NCBI RefSeq assembly: GCF_900142925.1
Contig: NZ_FRCN01000001.1
Coordinates: 682,001 to 746,000, forward strand
Length of the DNA stretch: 64,000 bases
Direction: 5' to 3'
Source: Chitinophaga sp. CF418
Lineage (GTDB): Bacteria > Bacteroidota > Bacteroidia > Chitinophagales > Chitinophagaceae
The notes below the pieces were generated by a model that was not told the DNA's origin, made no database searches, and saw only the letters and a program-made list of their open reading frames with translations. Both the position numbers and the translations under genes were made by a program. This document shows, piece by piece, positions 7,634 to 16,696 of the stretch. Numbering within the stretch: position 1 is the stretch's first letter; each line of letters begins with the position of its first letter.

Positions 7634-8704
7634 TCAACTCCAGGCTTTACGCAGGAACCTTAACCAGTTACCGTGCATAATGTTATCAATATCCGCTGCG
7701 GAATATCCTCTCTTTGCAAATAAAGCAGGTATCTTCTGCAGGTCGGCGATCGTTTCCAGGTCATAAGGGCTTTGCTCTTTTCCGAAAGCGCCGTCCAGGT
7801 CTGACCCTATCCCTACATGTAATGCATTGCCAGCCAGCTGGCAGATGTGGTCCATATGATCGACCAGTACATCCAGGGAAGCTCCCATTTCCTTAGGCTG
7901 AGACACCCCTCTTACCCATCCGGGCACCATCATCCAGGCATCCATGGCACCACCAATGACAGCTCCCCGGCTGATCAGTTCTTTGATCTGCTCGTCAGAA
8001 AACTGCCGGTTATGATTGACCAATGCACGTACATTGTTATGGCTCGCCCATACATGGCCATGGAAATGCTCCATTGCTTCCCAGAAACTATCGTCACATA
8101 AATGCGTAGCATCCAGGATGATGTTCAGTCTTTCCATTTCCTTCAACAGGGCATGTCCCTTAGGTCCCATAAAACCAGTGGCATCCGTTCCCTGTGCATA
8201 ACGGCCGGGGCCATAATGCGCAGGACCTACTGCACGTAGCCCATTGTCATAAGCACGCTGCAGGTAGCTGATATCAACAATTGAATCCGCTCCTTCCAGG
8301 CTGAGGATATAACCAATCGGTTTGCTGGTGTTGGGCGTGCCATCGTTCCACAGGGCCAGATGTTTCTCCAGGGCTGCCAGATTGGTGATCTGGACCATTT
8401 CTCCTGCATCTTCCATCGCTTTGTACCAGGCCAACTGTCCCTGTGTCTGGGCCCATGCCTGTTCGGGTGAGAACCAGCCGGGTAAGGGGTTGTCAAGGGC
8501 TACGAAACGCGCTATCTGGGTAGCTACTACCAGTCCGATATTTCCTTTGCGCAACTCAGGGAATGACACCACTCCTTTCGCACGATCCGGTTTGTCTGTC
8601 AATCCTGCCTCACGTTTCCTGATATCTTCTACCGGCAATCGCAGGTTACGGTTCCATTCCATCGCATTCATGCTCAGATCAAGATGCGCGTCTATTATAA
8701 ACAT
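7634..8704 (-). CDS. M19 family membrane-type dipeptidase
   Basis: The 356-residue protein opens MFIIDAHLDLS, giving the HxD zinc ligands (His7, Asp9). It continues with LSLEGADS (bridging Glu region), DATHLCDDSFWEAME and SHNNVRALVNHNRQ (zinc His region), and ends with GIGSDLDGAFG and HGNWLRFLRKAW, all hallmarks of renal-dipeptidase-like M19 enzymes. These cleave dipeptides, and several members prefer a D-residue at the C-terminal position. No signal peptide is seen, so it is probably cytosolic. It is the last gene of the cassette, 22 bp after the PLP enzyme, which fits supplying D-amino acids. Confidence 0.93.
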   Translation of the reverse strand: MFIIDAHLDLSMNAMEWNRNLRLPVEDIRKREAGLTDKPDRAKGVVSFPELRKGNIGLVVATQIARFVALDNPLPGWFSPEQAWAQTQGQLAWYKAMEDAGEMVQITNLAALEKHLALWNDGTPNTSKPIGYILSLEGADSIVDISYLQRAYDNGLRAVGPAHYGPGRYAQGTDATGFMGPKGHALLKEMERLNIILDATHLCDDSFWEAMEHFHGHVWASHNNVRALVNHNRQFSDEQIKELISRGAVIGGAMDAWMMVPGWVRGVSQPKEMGASLDVLVDHMDHICQLAGNALHVGIGSDLDGAFGKEQSPYDLETIADLQKIPALFAKRGYSAADIDNIMHGNWLRFLRKAWS

Positions 8705-8726
8705 GTCAGTATTCTTTTTTGATAAG

Positions 8727-9830
8727 TTAGATCATGATCTTTCTGTCCCGGGCTATTACTTTCCAGTAGGCCACACAATTATTACCTTCCACAACTCCTA
8801 CACGATCGTGCAAAGCCACGGTCGGACAAATGTGTACCGGAATGCCATAGAACACCGTACCTACAGGATATAAGGAAGTATCCGGCACTTTAACAACCAT
8901 GTGCTCTTCACTATGTCCCTGTGGTACTGCATCAGGTACATCCAGGAAAAGCACTCTCGGTTGAGGCATTTCAGACGCAATAGATTTATGTCCGAGGTCC
9001 ACACAGAGGTGTTGATCATCAATGATAGAGATCACCCTGGTAACCACTACAGCCGCATATACAAAGTCCTGTTCAGGAAGTTCCCGCCGGTATCCCCAGT
9101 CCCAGAAGATGAAGGTACCGGGGCTGCATTCAACACCGGGGCGCTCTGCATGAAATGCATAAGTAGGTGTGCCGCCTGCAACGATCTGCGGAGCTTCCGC
9201 TCCCGCAGCAGTAATAGCGGCCGCCAGGGTAGTGACAGGTGCATAACCTGCATTACATTTCTCCTTGCGTACTGCAACATCTGTATCATGCAGATGACCA
9301 TCATATGCATGTAAACCAACAGGAGTAATTCCCGGCATATGCTGCAGTTCCTGATAGAGCTCAAATGCTGCATCGCCTACAGGAATACCCGTCCTGTTCA
9401 TACCTATATTCAGATCAATATATACAGGAATATTGCGTTGCGCAGTGAGGAACAAGGCGGCGATAGCCATAGCGGCTGTACGGTTGTCCACGAGGCAGGA
9501 GTACTTTGTATCAGGATACTGTTCCACTACCTGCAGCAACCGGTTAATCTTCGGACCGACGGGCTGATAAGCCAGTAATACATCCGCAGCACCAGCCAAT
9601 CCCAGCATTTCTGCTTCGGCAATAGTGGCACACTTGAACTTATTGATACCCTCTTCCTTCAGCAACTGCACGGCTTCTATCATTTTACTCGTCTTGATAT
9701 GCGGCCGCAAACGCTGTACATCTCCTATTGTCTGTTTTAACAGCAGGATGTTCTCACGCATACGCTCGGGGAAAACGAGCACCGCAGGAGTATCAACAGT
9801 ATTGATATTGTGTAATTCGTACCAATGCAT
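8727..9830 (-). CDS. D-threonine aldolase / D-serine dehydratase-type fold-III PLP enzyme
   Basis: The 367-residue protein begins with the Ala-racemase-N-type barrel. VDTPAVLVFPERM precedes LRPHIKTSKM, in which Lys46 should carry PLP. The C-terminal domain ends with VHICPTVALHDRVGVVEG, the His/Cys metal-site motif of D-threonine aldolases and eukaryotic-type D-serine dehydratases. These enzymes cleave D-beta-hydroxy amino acids or deaminate D-serine, and sequence alone does not decide between them. Presence of a RidA gene immediately upstream in the operon favours a dehydratase that releases enamines (inference). Confidence 0.88.
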   Translation of the reverse strand: MHWYELHNINTVDTPAVLVFPERMRENILLLKQTIGDVQRLRPHIKTSKMIEAVQLLKEEGINKFKCATIAEAEMLGLAGAADVLLAYQPVGPKINRLLQVVEQYPDTKYSCLVDNRTAAMAIAALFLTAQRNIPVYIDLNIGMNRTGIPVGDAAFELYQELQHMPGITPVGLHAYDGHLHDTDVAVRKEKCNAGYAPVTTLAAAITAAGAEAPQIVAGGTPTYAFHAERPGVECSPGTFIFWDWGYRRELPEQDFVYAAVVVTRVISIIDDQHLCVDLGHKSIASEMPQPRVLFLDVPDAVPQGHSEEHMVVKVPDTSLYPVGTVFYGIPVHICPTVALHDRVGVVEGNNCVAYWKVIARDRKIMI

Positions 9831-9899
9831 GATCGTAAATTAAGACCCGGAATGAAGTACCAGCTATTGAAAACAGCAATGGACTCCACACCTGATGAT

Positions 9900-10361
9900 T
9901 TAGTGAAGTTCAAACAGTGCTTCGATTTCCACAGGAATGTTATCAGGCAATGAACCAAAGCCTACCGCGCTGCGTACGCCAATGCCATTTTCTTCACCCC
10001 ATACTTTTGCAAACAATTCGCTGCAACCATTGATAACGTAAGGATGACGGCCAAAGTCAGGTGTACAGTTCACCATACCCAATACTTTGATCACACGTTT
10101 TACTTTGTCCAGGCTACCCAGGTTAGCTACAATGGTAGACAACATCGTGAGGCCCACCTGTCTTGCAGCCAGCTTACCCTGATCCATATCGAAATCAACA
10201 CCAATACGGCCAATGATCAGGCTCTTATCATCCTGTACAGGACCATGACCGGACAGATACAGGTATTTGCCATCTACGAGGCAAGGTTTGTATACGCCCA
10301 ATGGCGCCGGTGCTGGTGGTAATGATAATCCTAATGCTTCAAAATTTTCTGTTGGTGTCAT
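9900..10361 (-). CDS. RidA/YjgF family enamine/imine deaminase
   Basis: The 153-residue product has the YjgF fold signatures: GKYLYLSGHGPVQ, GKLAARQVGLTMLSTI and FGRHPYVINGCSELF, followed by the conserved GxRSAVGFGSLPDNIPVEIEA. It belongs to the longer RidA-like subgroup. RidA proteins hydrolyse reactive 2-aminoacrylate and related enamines released by PLP dehydratases. The arginine in GVRSAVG corresponds to the catalytic-site arginine of active members. It lies between a transporter and a fold-III PLP enzyme, whose by-products it may clear. Confidence 0.93.
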   Translation of the reverse strand: MTPTENFEALGLSLPPAPAPLGVYKPCLVDGKYLYLSGHGPVQDDKSLIIGRIGVDFDMDQGKLAARQVGLTMLSTIVANLGSLDKVKRVIKVLGMVNCTPDFGRHPYVINGCSELFAKVWGEENGIGVRSAVGFGSLPDNIPVEIEALFELH

Positions 10362-10383
10362 AGATCACTGTTTTGCTTATAAG

Positions 10384-11724
10384 TTAGATAAAGAGGTTTA
10401 AGATCAGACACCCGATCAGTCCTACAACAGAAACGATCGTTTCCATGATTGACCAGGTTTTGAAAGTATCTTTCACTGACAAATTAAAATATTCCTTGAA
10501 CATCCAAAAACCACCGTCATTCACATGAGAGAACATGAGGCTTCCTGCTCCGGTGGCCAGTACCATCAGGCTTGGGTGTACTGTTGTGCCCACTACTAAT
10601 GGCGCTACAATACCTGCCGCCGTTAATCCCGCTACAGTAGCTGATCCTACGCTTACACGGATCAGTGCGGCAATGGTCCACGCCAGTATCAGCGGATTCA
10701 TATGCATGCTGCCTAATCCCTCTTTTATCACATCACTTACCTTACTGTCCAGCAGCATCTGCGTCAGTGCACCGGAACCTCCAATGATAAGGATAATGAC
10801 AGATACATCGCGGATAGCATCTTCCATAGTGCCCATCACCTTTTTGATTGGCCATCCCCTGCGGATACCGAGTACATATGCGCCATTGAGCACTGCCAGT
10901 AACATCACGATCACAGGGTCTCCCAACCAGCTGGCAATATTAAAGGCAACACTGTCAGGCGCGGCCTTCAGCTTCAGCAGTGAAGTAGCGGCCAGTAGCA
11001 ATACGGGCAGCAATGCCGCCAGAATACTTGTAGCCATACCCGGTAACTGGTCATCCGGCAAGGCAGCTGTGGTGAACAGCTGCGCGGGTTCCTGTGTATA
11101 TTTTTTGAGGAAACGGCTGAAGACAGGACCTGCCAGAACAATGGCCGGAACAGCCACCAGGAGGCCATATAACAGCGTTATTCCCATATTGGCATGGAAG
11201 GCTCCAACTAAAGCTGTAGGCGAAGGATGCGGTGGTAAATAGCCATGTGTGACCGACAATGAGGCCAGCATCGGAATACCCAGGTATACTGCTGGCAATT
11301 TAGTGCGCGCTGCCACTGTGAAGATCAGCGGCACCATCAGTACGAAACCGATATTATAAAACAAAGGGATGCCGACAATAAAACCCGTCAGCATCAGTGA
11401 CCACTGTACATATTTACGTCCGAACACCTGCATCAATCCATTGGCAATCCTTTGTGCAGCACCGCTTTCAGCTACCAGTTTACCCAGCATACTGCCAAAC
11501 ACGATAATGATAACGAGTGAGCCCAGGGTTTTGCCGATCCCTGTCTGGATAGATTGGGTAATATCAGCAATAGACATTCTCTGTGCAGGTTCCCTGACGA
11601 CGTTCAGCGCCAGGCCCATAAACAGGCATACGATCAGGAATGCAATGAATGTATTTAACCGGAAATAAGCTACCAGAAGTACCAGCAGCAGGATGGAAGC
11701 AAATACTACACCTAATAAAGCCAT
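10384..11724 (-). CDS. GntP family H+ symporter (gluconate or D-serine/DsdX-like)
   Basis: The 446-residue integral membrane protein has about a dozen hydrophobic helices. Its GntP/GntT/DsdX features include GSMLGKLVAESGAAQRIA near residues 77-94, YLPPHPSPTALVGAF near 162 and FSHVNDGGFWMFKEYF near 400. Family members import gluconate or D-serine by proton symport. The neighbouring D-amino-acid enzymes suggest a DsdX-like role, but the gluconate branch cannot be excluded without a phylogeny. The gene follows the ABC-type permease by 32 bp and precedes ridA by 22 bp. Confidence 0.92.
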   Translation of the reverse strand: MALLGVVFASILLLVLLVAYFRLNTFIAFLIVCLFMGLALNVVREPAQRMSIADITQSIQTGIGKTLGSLVIIIVFGSMLGKLVAESGAAQRIANGLMQVFGRKYVQWSLMLTGFIVGIPLFYNIGFVLMVPLIFTVAARTKLPAVYLGIPMLASLSVTHGYLPPHPSPTALVGAFHANMGITLLYGLLVAVPAIVLAGPVFSRFLKKYTQEPAQLFTTAALPDDQLPGMATSILAALLPVLLLAATSLLKLKAAPDSVAFNIASWLGDPVIVMLLAVLNGAYVLGIRRGWPIKKVMGTMEDAIRDVSVIILIIGGSGALTQMLLDSKVSDVIKEGLGSMHMNPLILAWTIAALIRVSVGSATVAGLTAAGIVAPLVVGTTVHPSLMVLATGAGSLMFSHVNDGGFWMFKEYFNLSVKDTFKTWSIMETIVSVVGLIGCLILNLFI

Positions 11725-11756
11725 GAATTAGTTGGATGTTGGCAATAGCCTGTTAA

Positions 11757-13028
11757 TTATTCGTAACGTAGTGCAACTATCGGATCCAGACGCGAAGCCT
11801 TAATGGCAGGATAAATACCTGATACAAGCCCCACAGCCGCACAGATCACTATCCCTGTCGTTATCCATAACCACGGAATGATAAAATCGGTTTTCAATAA
11901 CAATGATACAATGTTTCCTACCAGCATTCCTAATATCACACCCAGCAAACCACCCAACAGACTGATGATAACAGCCTCGTACAGGAACTGCTGCCATATC
12001 ACTTTCCTGGTGGCGCCCAGCGCCTTGATAACACCTATTTCACGGGTACGCTCTGCAACGGACACCAGCATGATGTTTGTCAGACCGATAGCAGAACCAA
12101 ACAATGTGATCGCACCGATCAGAACGGCAGCAAATACTACCACACCTAACAGGTTAAACAGCATCTCTGCAACACTGTCACTTTTATTGATATAAAAATT
12201 CTCTTCTTCCTTGAGCGTGAGATGACGAATGACCCTGAAGAGGCCAGTAGCCTCGCCTATGGCAGCTTCCATTTTGGTGATATCTTTTACAGAAACACCC
12301 AGATTGTATGTCACATTCGGACGGTCAAATATTCTGCGTGTATTATTCACCGTTGTAATAACCACATTGTCGGCACTCATAAAACCGCTGTTACCTTTCG
12401 GCTGTAATACACCTACAACGCGGTAACGCACATTTCCTACACGGATGCTGCTGTTAACTACATTCCGCAGGTTATCGCCGAACAGCTTCTTCGCTACATC
12501 CATACCCAGCAAGGCCACATTCCTGCCAGACTCCACATCCAGCAGGTTCAGGTTACGGCCGTCACGCAGCGTATAATTGGACAAAAGCAGATAGTTCTCA
12601 TCCCCTCCTATCACGCGTACGTTGGGGTTGGTCTTTTTGTCGTCTTTATACACAGTGGCATTCCCTGTAGCATTGGTTGACAAGCTTACCACAGCAGGGA
12701 AGGCATACTGTTGTTTAAAGTCCATAGCTTCCTTGTAAGTAATGGGAATATTACTATTGGACGTTTTTACTTTGGATTTTTTGTCGCCTTTTGTTGCTCC
12801 TCCGCCACCACCAATGCGTATCCTCAATGCCCTGCTCTGAATATTGAAGCTGTTGGCTCCCATATTGGCAAAGCTGCTATAGATACTGTTTTTCATACTG
12901 TCTATGGCGGTAAAAATGCCTACCAGGGCCATAATACCAAAACCAATGATGGCTACAGTGAGCCCTGCGCGCAAACGATTGCCACTAACAGAGCGAAAGG
13001 CGAGGGAAAATGTGTCACGGAACTGCAT
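11757..13028 (-). CDS. MacB/FtsX-type ABC transporter permease
   Basis: The 423-residue protein has one N-terminal membrane helix (residues 17-40), a periplasmic MacB_PCD domain (about 45-290, with [18 protein letters not shown]) and a C-terminal FtsX domain with three helices. The latter contains [18 protein letters not shown], the family signature. Such permeases work with a separate ATPase, often in export or mechanotransmission, yet no ATPase gene adjoins. It is the first gene of the minus-strand cassette, divergent from lacI with 55 bp between starts. Confidence 0.92.
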   Translation of the reverse strand: MQFRDTFSLAFRSVSGNRLRAGLTVAIIGFGIMALVGIFTAIDSMKNSIYSSFANMGANSFNIQSRALRIRIGGGGGATKGDKKSKVKTSNSNIPITYKEAMDFKQQYAFPAVVSLSTNATGNATVYKDDKKTNPNVRVIGGDENYLLLSNYTLRDGRNLNLLDVESGRNVALLGMDVAKKLFGDNLRNVVNSSIRVGNVRYRVVGVLQPKGNSGFMSADNVVITTVNNTRRIFDRPNVTYNLGVSVKDITKMEAAIGEATGLFRVIRHLTLKEEENFYINKSDSVAEMLFNLLGVVVFAAVLIGAITLFGSAIGLTNIMLVSVAERTREIGVIKALGATRKVIWQQFLYEAVIISLLGGLLGVILGMLVGNIVSLLLKTDFIIPWLWITTGIVICAAVGLVSGIYPAIKASRLDPIVALRYE

Positions 13029-13083
13029 GATTTAAAGTTAATAAAAAGTTTTTTTCCGCTACTTTTATTATACAAATGGCCCG

Positions 13084-14097
13084 ATGCCTAATCTTCCCAC
13101 CATAAAAGAAATTGCCAAAAGGCTGAACCTGGCTGCTTCGACCGTTTCCAGAGCCCTGCACAATCATCCGCGTATCGGGTTGAGAACCAGGATGAAAGTA
13201 CAGGAGCTGGCCCGGGAACTGCAATATGAGCCCAACCAGACCGCCATTTTCTTCCAGCAGAAAAAAACTTTTACGCTTGGTATTGTATTGCCCGAATTGT
13301 CGGAAGCCTTCTTCTCTGCCGCCATCAGCGGTATAGAAGATACGGCCAATAAGAGCAATTATATGGTGCTGCTGGGGCAATCCCATGATGATACAACGCG
13401 GGAGCAGAAGATCGTGGAAATAATGAAGAATCACCGGGTGGATGGCTTGCTGGTTTCCCTGGCCAAGAATACAGTGAATTACGCACATTTTGAGATGCTG
13501 CGGAAGTATAATATACCTGTCGTATTCTTCGACCGTATTCCCAATATGCCCAGCATTCACTATGTGGCCTCAAACATGGAATCGGGTACTATACAGGCCG
13601 TCTCACTTTTATTGCAACGGGGACACCGCGTCATTGGGATGATCAACGGTCCGGAAAAACTGACTGCCAGCCAGCAACGTACTACAGGCTATCAGAAAGC
13701 CATGCAGTTACAGCGGTTAAAATACGACGCCAGTCTCAATGTGAACGCTGATCTCACCAAAGAAAGCACCCGCAACGCAATGCAGCAACTGCTGGCACAT
13801 AAAAGAAAGGTTACCGCTATCGTAGCCTTTAATGACTACGTATCACAGGATGCCGTGCAGTATGCACTTGAACAAGGCCTGGAGATCAATAAGGACCTTA
13901 CCTTCGTCAGTTACGCCAATCTGCCCCTGAGTAGCTATATGGCTTTTCCACCGCTGGCTTCCGTAGAACAGTATCCCTACCTCCAGGGACAAAGAGCCAC
14001 AGAGATCCTGCTGGATCTCCTGTCAGGAAAATTGCCCCTGGACCAATATCAACAGATTGTGATCGATTCCCGGCTGGTGATCGCCCCAGGCAGATAA
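13084..14097 (+). CDS. LacI family transcriptional regulator
   Basis: The 337-residue protein begins with a LacI-type helix-turn-helix, TIKEIAKRLNLAASTVSRAL (residues 5-24), and the hinge-helix region ELQYEPNQTA. A periplasmic-binding-protein-like effector domain follows, including VVFFDRIPN and RGHRVIGMINGP. It probably represses or activates genes in response to a small ligand. It is divergent from the permease-led cassette and precedes the kinase-like gene, so either could be its target. No clear symmetrical operator stands out in the 55-bp spacer. Confidence 0.93.
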   Translation: MPNLPTIKEIAKRLNLAASTVSRALHNHPRIGLRTRMKVQELARELQYEPNQTAIFFQQKKTFTLGIVLPELSEAFFSAAISGIEDTANKSNYMVLLGQSHDDTTREQKIVEIMKNHRVDGLLVSLAKNTVNYAHFEMLRKYNIPVVFFDRIPNMPSIHYVASNMESGTIQAVSLLLQRGHRVIGMINGPEKLTASQQRTTGYQKAMQLQRLKYDASLNVNADLTKESTRNAMQQLLAHKRKVTAIVAFNDYVSQDAVQYALEQGLEINKDLTFVSYANLPLSSYMAFPPLASVEQYPYLQGQRATEILLDLLSGKLPLDQYQQIVIDSRLVIAPGR

Positions 14098-14102
14098 ATT
14101 TG
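14095..14102 (+). promoter_or_regulatory. Possible -7 element (TAAATTTG) upstream of the kinase-like gene
   Basis: TAAATTTG matches TAnnTTTG and overlaps the lacI stop codon, 40 bp before the ATG at 14143. There is no TTTG at the -33 position, so it may be a weak or chance site. Confidence 0.35.
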
Positions 14103-14142
14103 CGCAACCGTTTGTCCAGCTATTCTCTCAATTCTTATCATT

Positions 14143-15222
14143 ATGTTTGAAGCATCGCAATTTTATCAACCAGCAATGCAGGATATATTAACAGCTTATG
14201 GATTAGTGATGGAAGAATGCCGCATACAGGCATTCGGCAGTGGGCTTATCAATGCCACCTGGAAAGTATCTAATGGCGATAAAACCTACATCCTGCAACG
14301 CATCAATCACCAGGTGTTTAAAAAACCTGCGCTGATTGCACAGAACATCAGCGCGATAGGACATTACCTGGATAAACATCATCCTGATTATTTCTTTGTG
14401 CAGCCGGTATTGACTACAGACAAGCAGGATATGGTCATTACGCCGGAAGGAGAATATTTCCGCCTGCAGCCATTTGTGGCCAACTCACACAGTTATGATG
14501 TGGTGAACAATGAGCAGCTGGCATATGAAGCAGCCAGGCAGTTCGGACGTTTTACCAGGTTATTGTCAGGTATTGATACCAACGAGATACAGGTTACTCT
14601 GCCGGACTTTCATAACCTTACTTTACGTTATGCCCAGTTCGAGCAGGCTGTGAAACAAGGCAATCCTGCCCGTATTGCGGAAGCGGGGAACGACATCAAT
14701 ACTATCCGCAGATATAAATATCTGACAGAAATATTCACGTCTATTCAGCATAGCCCTTACTTTAAAATAAGAGTGATGCACCATGATACGAAGATCAGTA
14801 ATGTGCTGTTCGATGCTGATAACAAAGGCATCTGTGTGATAGATCTGGATACCGTAATGCCGGGTTATTTTATCAGTGATTTCGGAGATATGATGCGTAC
14901 CTACCTCTCTCCTGCCAGTGAAGAAGAAACGGATCTCAGTAAGGTGAAGGTGAGAAAGGAATATTATACAGCGATCGTGAATGGATACCTCAGTGAAATG
15001 AAAGATGAACTGAGTGTTACAGAACAGGCGCACCTTGTGTATGCAGGGCAGTTTATGGTCTATATGCAGGCTATCCGTTTTCTGACGGATTACTTCAACA
15101 ATGATATCTACTATGGAGCAAAATATGAGCAACATAACCTGTTGCGGGCGAGGAACCAGCTTACTTTACTGGAAAGTATCACTCAACAGGAGCAAACTCT
15201 CTCTTCTGTGGCGGCACACTAA
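14143..15222 (+). CDS. APH-family sugar kinase (N-acetylhexosamine 1-kinase-like)
   Basis: The 359-residue protein has the aminoglycoside-phosphotransferase/choline-kinase fold. AFGSGLINATWKV (residues 26-38) is a nucleotide loop, YILQRIN follows, then the catalytic loop VMHHDTKISNVLFD near 210 and the metal-binding VIDLDTVMPGYFISDFGDMMR near 230. The HHDTKxSN and DLDTVMPG pattern is that of NahK, which phosphorylates GlcNAc/GalNAc at C1. Assignment to substrate is tentative. It follows lacI by 45 bp on the same strand and ends at a shared terminator. Confidence 0.8.
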   Translation: MFEASQFYQPAMQDILTAYGLVMEECRIQAFGSGLINATWKVSNGDKTYILQRINHQVFKKPALIAQNISAIGHYLDKHHPDYFFVQPVLTTDKQDMVITPEGEYFRLQPFVANSHSYDVVNNEQLAYEAARQFGRFTRLLSGIDTNEIQVTLPDFHNLTLRYAQFEQAVKQGNPARIAEAGNDINTIRRYKYLTEIFTSIQHSPYFKIRVMHHDTKISNVLFDADNKGICVIDLDTVMPGYFISDFGDMMRTYLSPASEEETDLSKVKVRKEYYTAIVNGYLSEMKDELSVTEQAHLVYAGQFMVYMQAIRFLTDYFNNDIYYGAKYEQHNLLRARNQLTLLESITQQEQTLSSVAAH

Positions 15223-15251
15223 CGCCACTTCGTTTGAAAAGCAGCACCAAT

Positions 15252-15280
15252 AAAAAAACCGGCCAGGTGGCCGGTTTTTC
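15252..15280. terminator. Bidirectional terminator between the kinase gene and nuoN
   Basis: An 11-bp stem (AAAAACCGGCC at 15254-15264, its complement at 15269-15279) with a 4-nt loop has A and T tracts on both sides. It lies between convergent genes and can end both the lacI-kinase transcript and the nuo operon. Confidence 0.92.
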
Positions 15281-15295
15281 CATTTTATCTTAATC

Positions 15296-16669
15296 TTAAA
15301 TAAGCTGTAATAATAGTCCGGGGAAAATACCCAACAGTATCACGATGGCTGCTGTGATGATGAGCATCACCTTGAAGCCGCCGGTGATAGGCACTGTTGC
15401 CGGTTCACCCTGTTTGAAGTACATCGCAATGATGACACGGAAATAATAGTAAGCACTGATGGCAGCACAGATCACGGCTACAATGACCAGCCATAAGAGG
15501 TTACCCTGCTGTATAGCGGCTGTCAGCACAAAGTATTTAGCGAAGAAACCAGCTGTAAGCGGGATACCTGCCAGTGAGCATACAAAGATGGTGGTGGTAA
15601 TAGCCAGCACAGGTTGTGTACGCGCAAGACCATTGAAACCATCGAAGGTGTAATCTTTCAGTTTGATCATCACAGCGAAGATACCGATGGTAGCAACGCT
15701 GTAAGCAGCTGCATACAACACGATACCCTGTGTAGCATATGTGTTCATGGACACTACCGCCAGCAGCATGAAACCTGCCTGAGCGATACTGGAGTAAGCC
15801 AACATACGCTTTACGCTCTGCTGGAATACTGCTGTGAAGTTACCGATGATCAGGGTAGCGGCTGTGATGATAGCCAGCAGCAACTGCCAGTCGGCAGTGA
15901 TGCGCTCACCGATGAACGCGCCATGGAAGATCCTGATGAAAGCGATGAAACCACCTGCCTTTACCACGGTTGCCATGAAAGAGGTGAATACGGTTGGTGA
16001 ACCGTCATATACGTCAGGCGTCCAGAAGTGGAACGGCGCTGCAGATACTTTGAATGATAATGCAAAAGCCACCAGAATGATACCGCACAGGGCCAGTGTA
16101 TTCACTTTGCCGGCGCCCAGTCCCAGGTCAGCTACATTAAAAGTACCGGTAGCTCCATAGATGAGCGTGATACCCATCAGCAGGATGCCGGTAGAGAAAG
16201 AGCCCATCAGGAAATATTTCAGGGAAGCCTCACTGCTTTTTGGCGTCTTTTTATCGCTGCCTGCCAGTATATACTGTGGAATAGAAATGATCTCTATTGC
16301 CAGGAAAAGCATTAATAAACTGCTGAAAGTAGAAGCTAAAGTGATACCTGAAAGGATGAAAAAGATCAGCGCGAAATAATCCGCCACGTGCTCTCCTACA
16401 TTCTCAAATGCGCTGCCCGAAAGCAGGAAGTAGATCAGTGTAGCGCCCAATGCAATGGCATTGAACAGAATGCTGAAACGGCTGATAGTGATCATGCCGT
16501 ATAGTGTACGGTCACCTGCTTCAATGGTGGATAACTCAGCCAGGTTGGCTACCAGACAAGCCAGCAGAACAACAATGGCTATAAACTTAATGCGCTGCTT
16601 ATTACTTACAAATAAACCCGCAAACATCATTACAACGCCCGATAAAGCAGTAGATATTAATGCATTCAT
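15296..16669 (-). CDS. nuoN: NADH-quinone oxidoreductase subunit N
   Basis: The 457-residue protein has about 14 membrane helices and the antiporter-like proton-pumping core (LFLAIEIISIPQYILAGS, then KYFLMGSFSTGILLMG). NuoN is the membrane-arm subunit next to NuoK and carries a lysine-based proton channel. It is the last gene of the 14-gene operon, 27 bp after nuoM. The C-terminus is short (FPGLLLQLI), as usual. Confidence 0.96.
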   Translation of the reverse strand: MNALISTALSGVVMMFAGLFVSNKQRIKFIAIVVLLACLVANLAELSTIEAGDRTLYGMITISRFSILFNAIALGATLIYFLLSGSAFENVGEHVADYFALIFFILSGITLASTFSSLLMLFLAIEIISIPQYILAGSDKKTPKSSEASLKYFLMGSFSTGILLMGITLIYGATGTFNVADLGLGAGKVNTLALCGIILVAFALSFKVSAAPFHFWTPDVYDGSPTVFTSFMATVVKAGGFIAFIRIFHGAFIGERITADWQLLLAIITAATLIIGNFTAVFQQSVKRMLAYSSIAQAGFMLLAVVSMNTYATQGIVLYAAAYSVATIGIFAVMIKLKDYTFDGFNGLARTQPVLAITTTIFVCSLAGIPLTAGFFAKYFVLTAAIQQGNLLWLVIVAVICAAISAYYYFRVIIAMYFKQGEPATVPITGGFKVMLIITAAIVILLGIFPGLLLQLI

Positions 16670-16696
16670 ATTCCTGTGTTACGAAAGAACAACTTT

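Noticed and set aside
13015..13560. Antisense frame in lacI
   Set aside because: It is the complement of a well-supported LacI gene with no independent signals.
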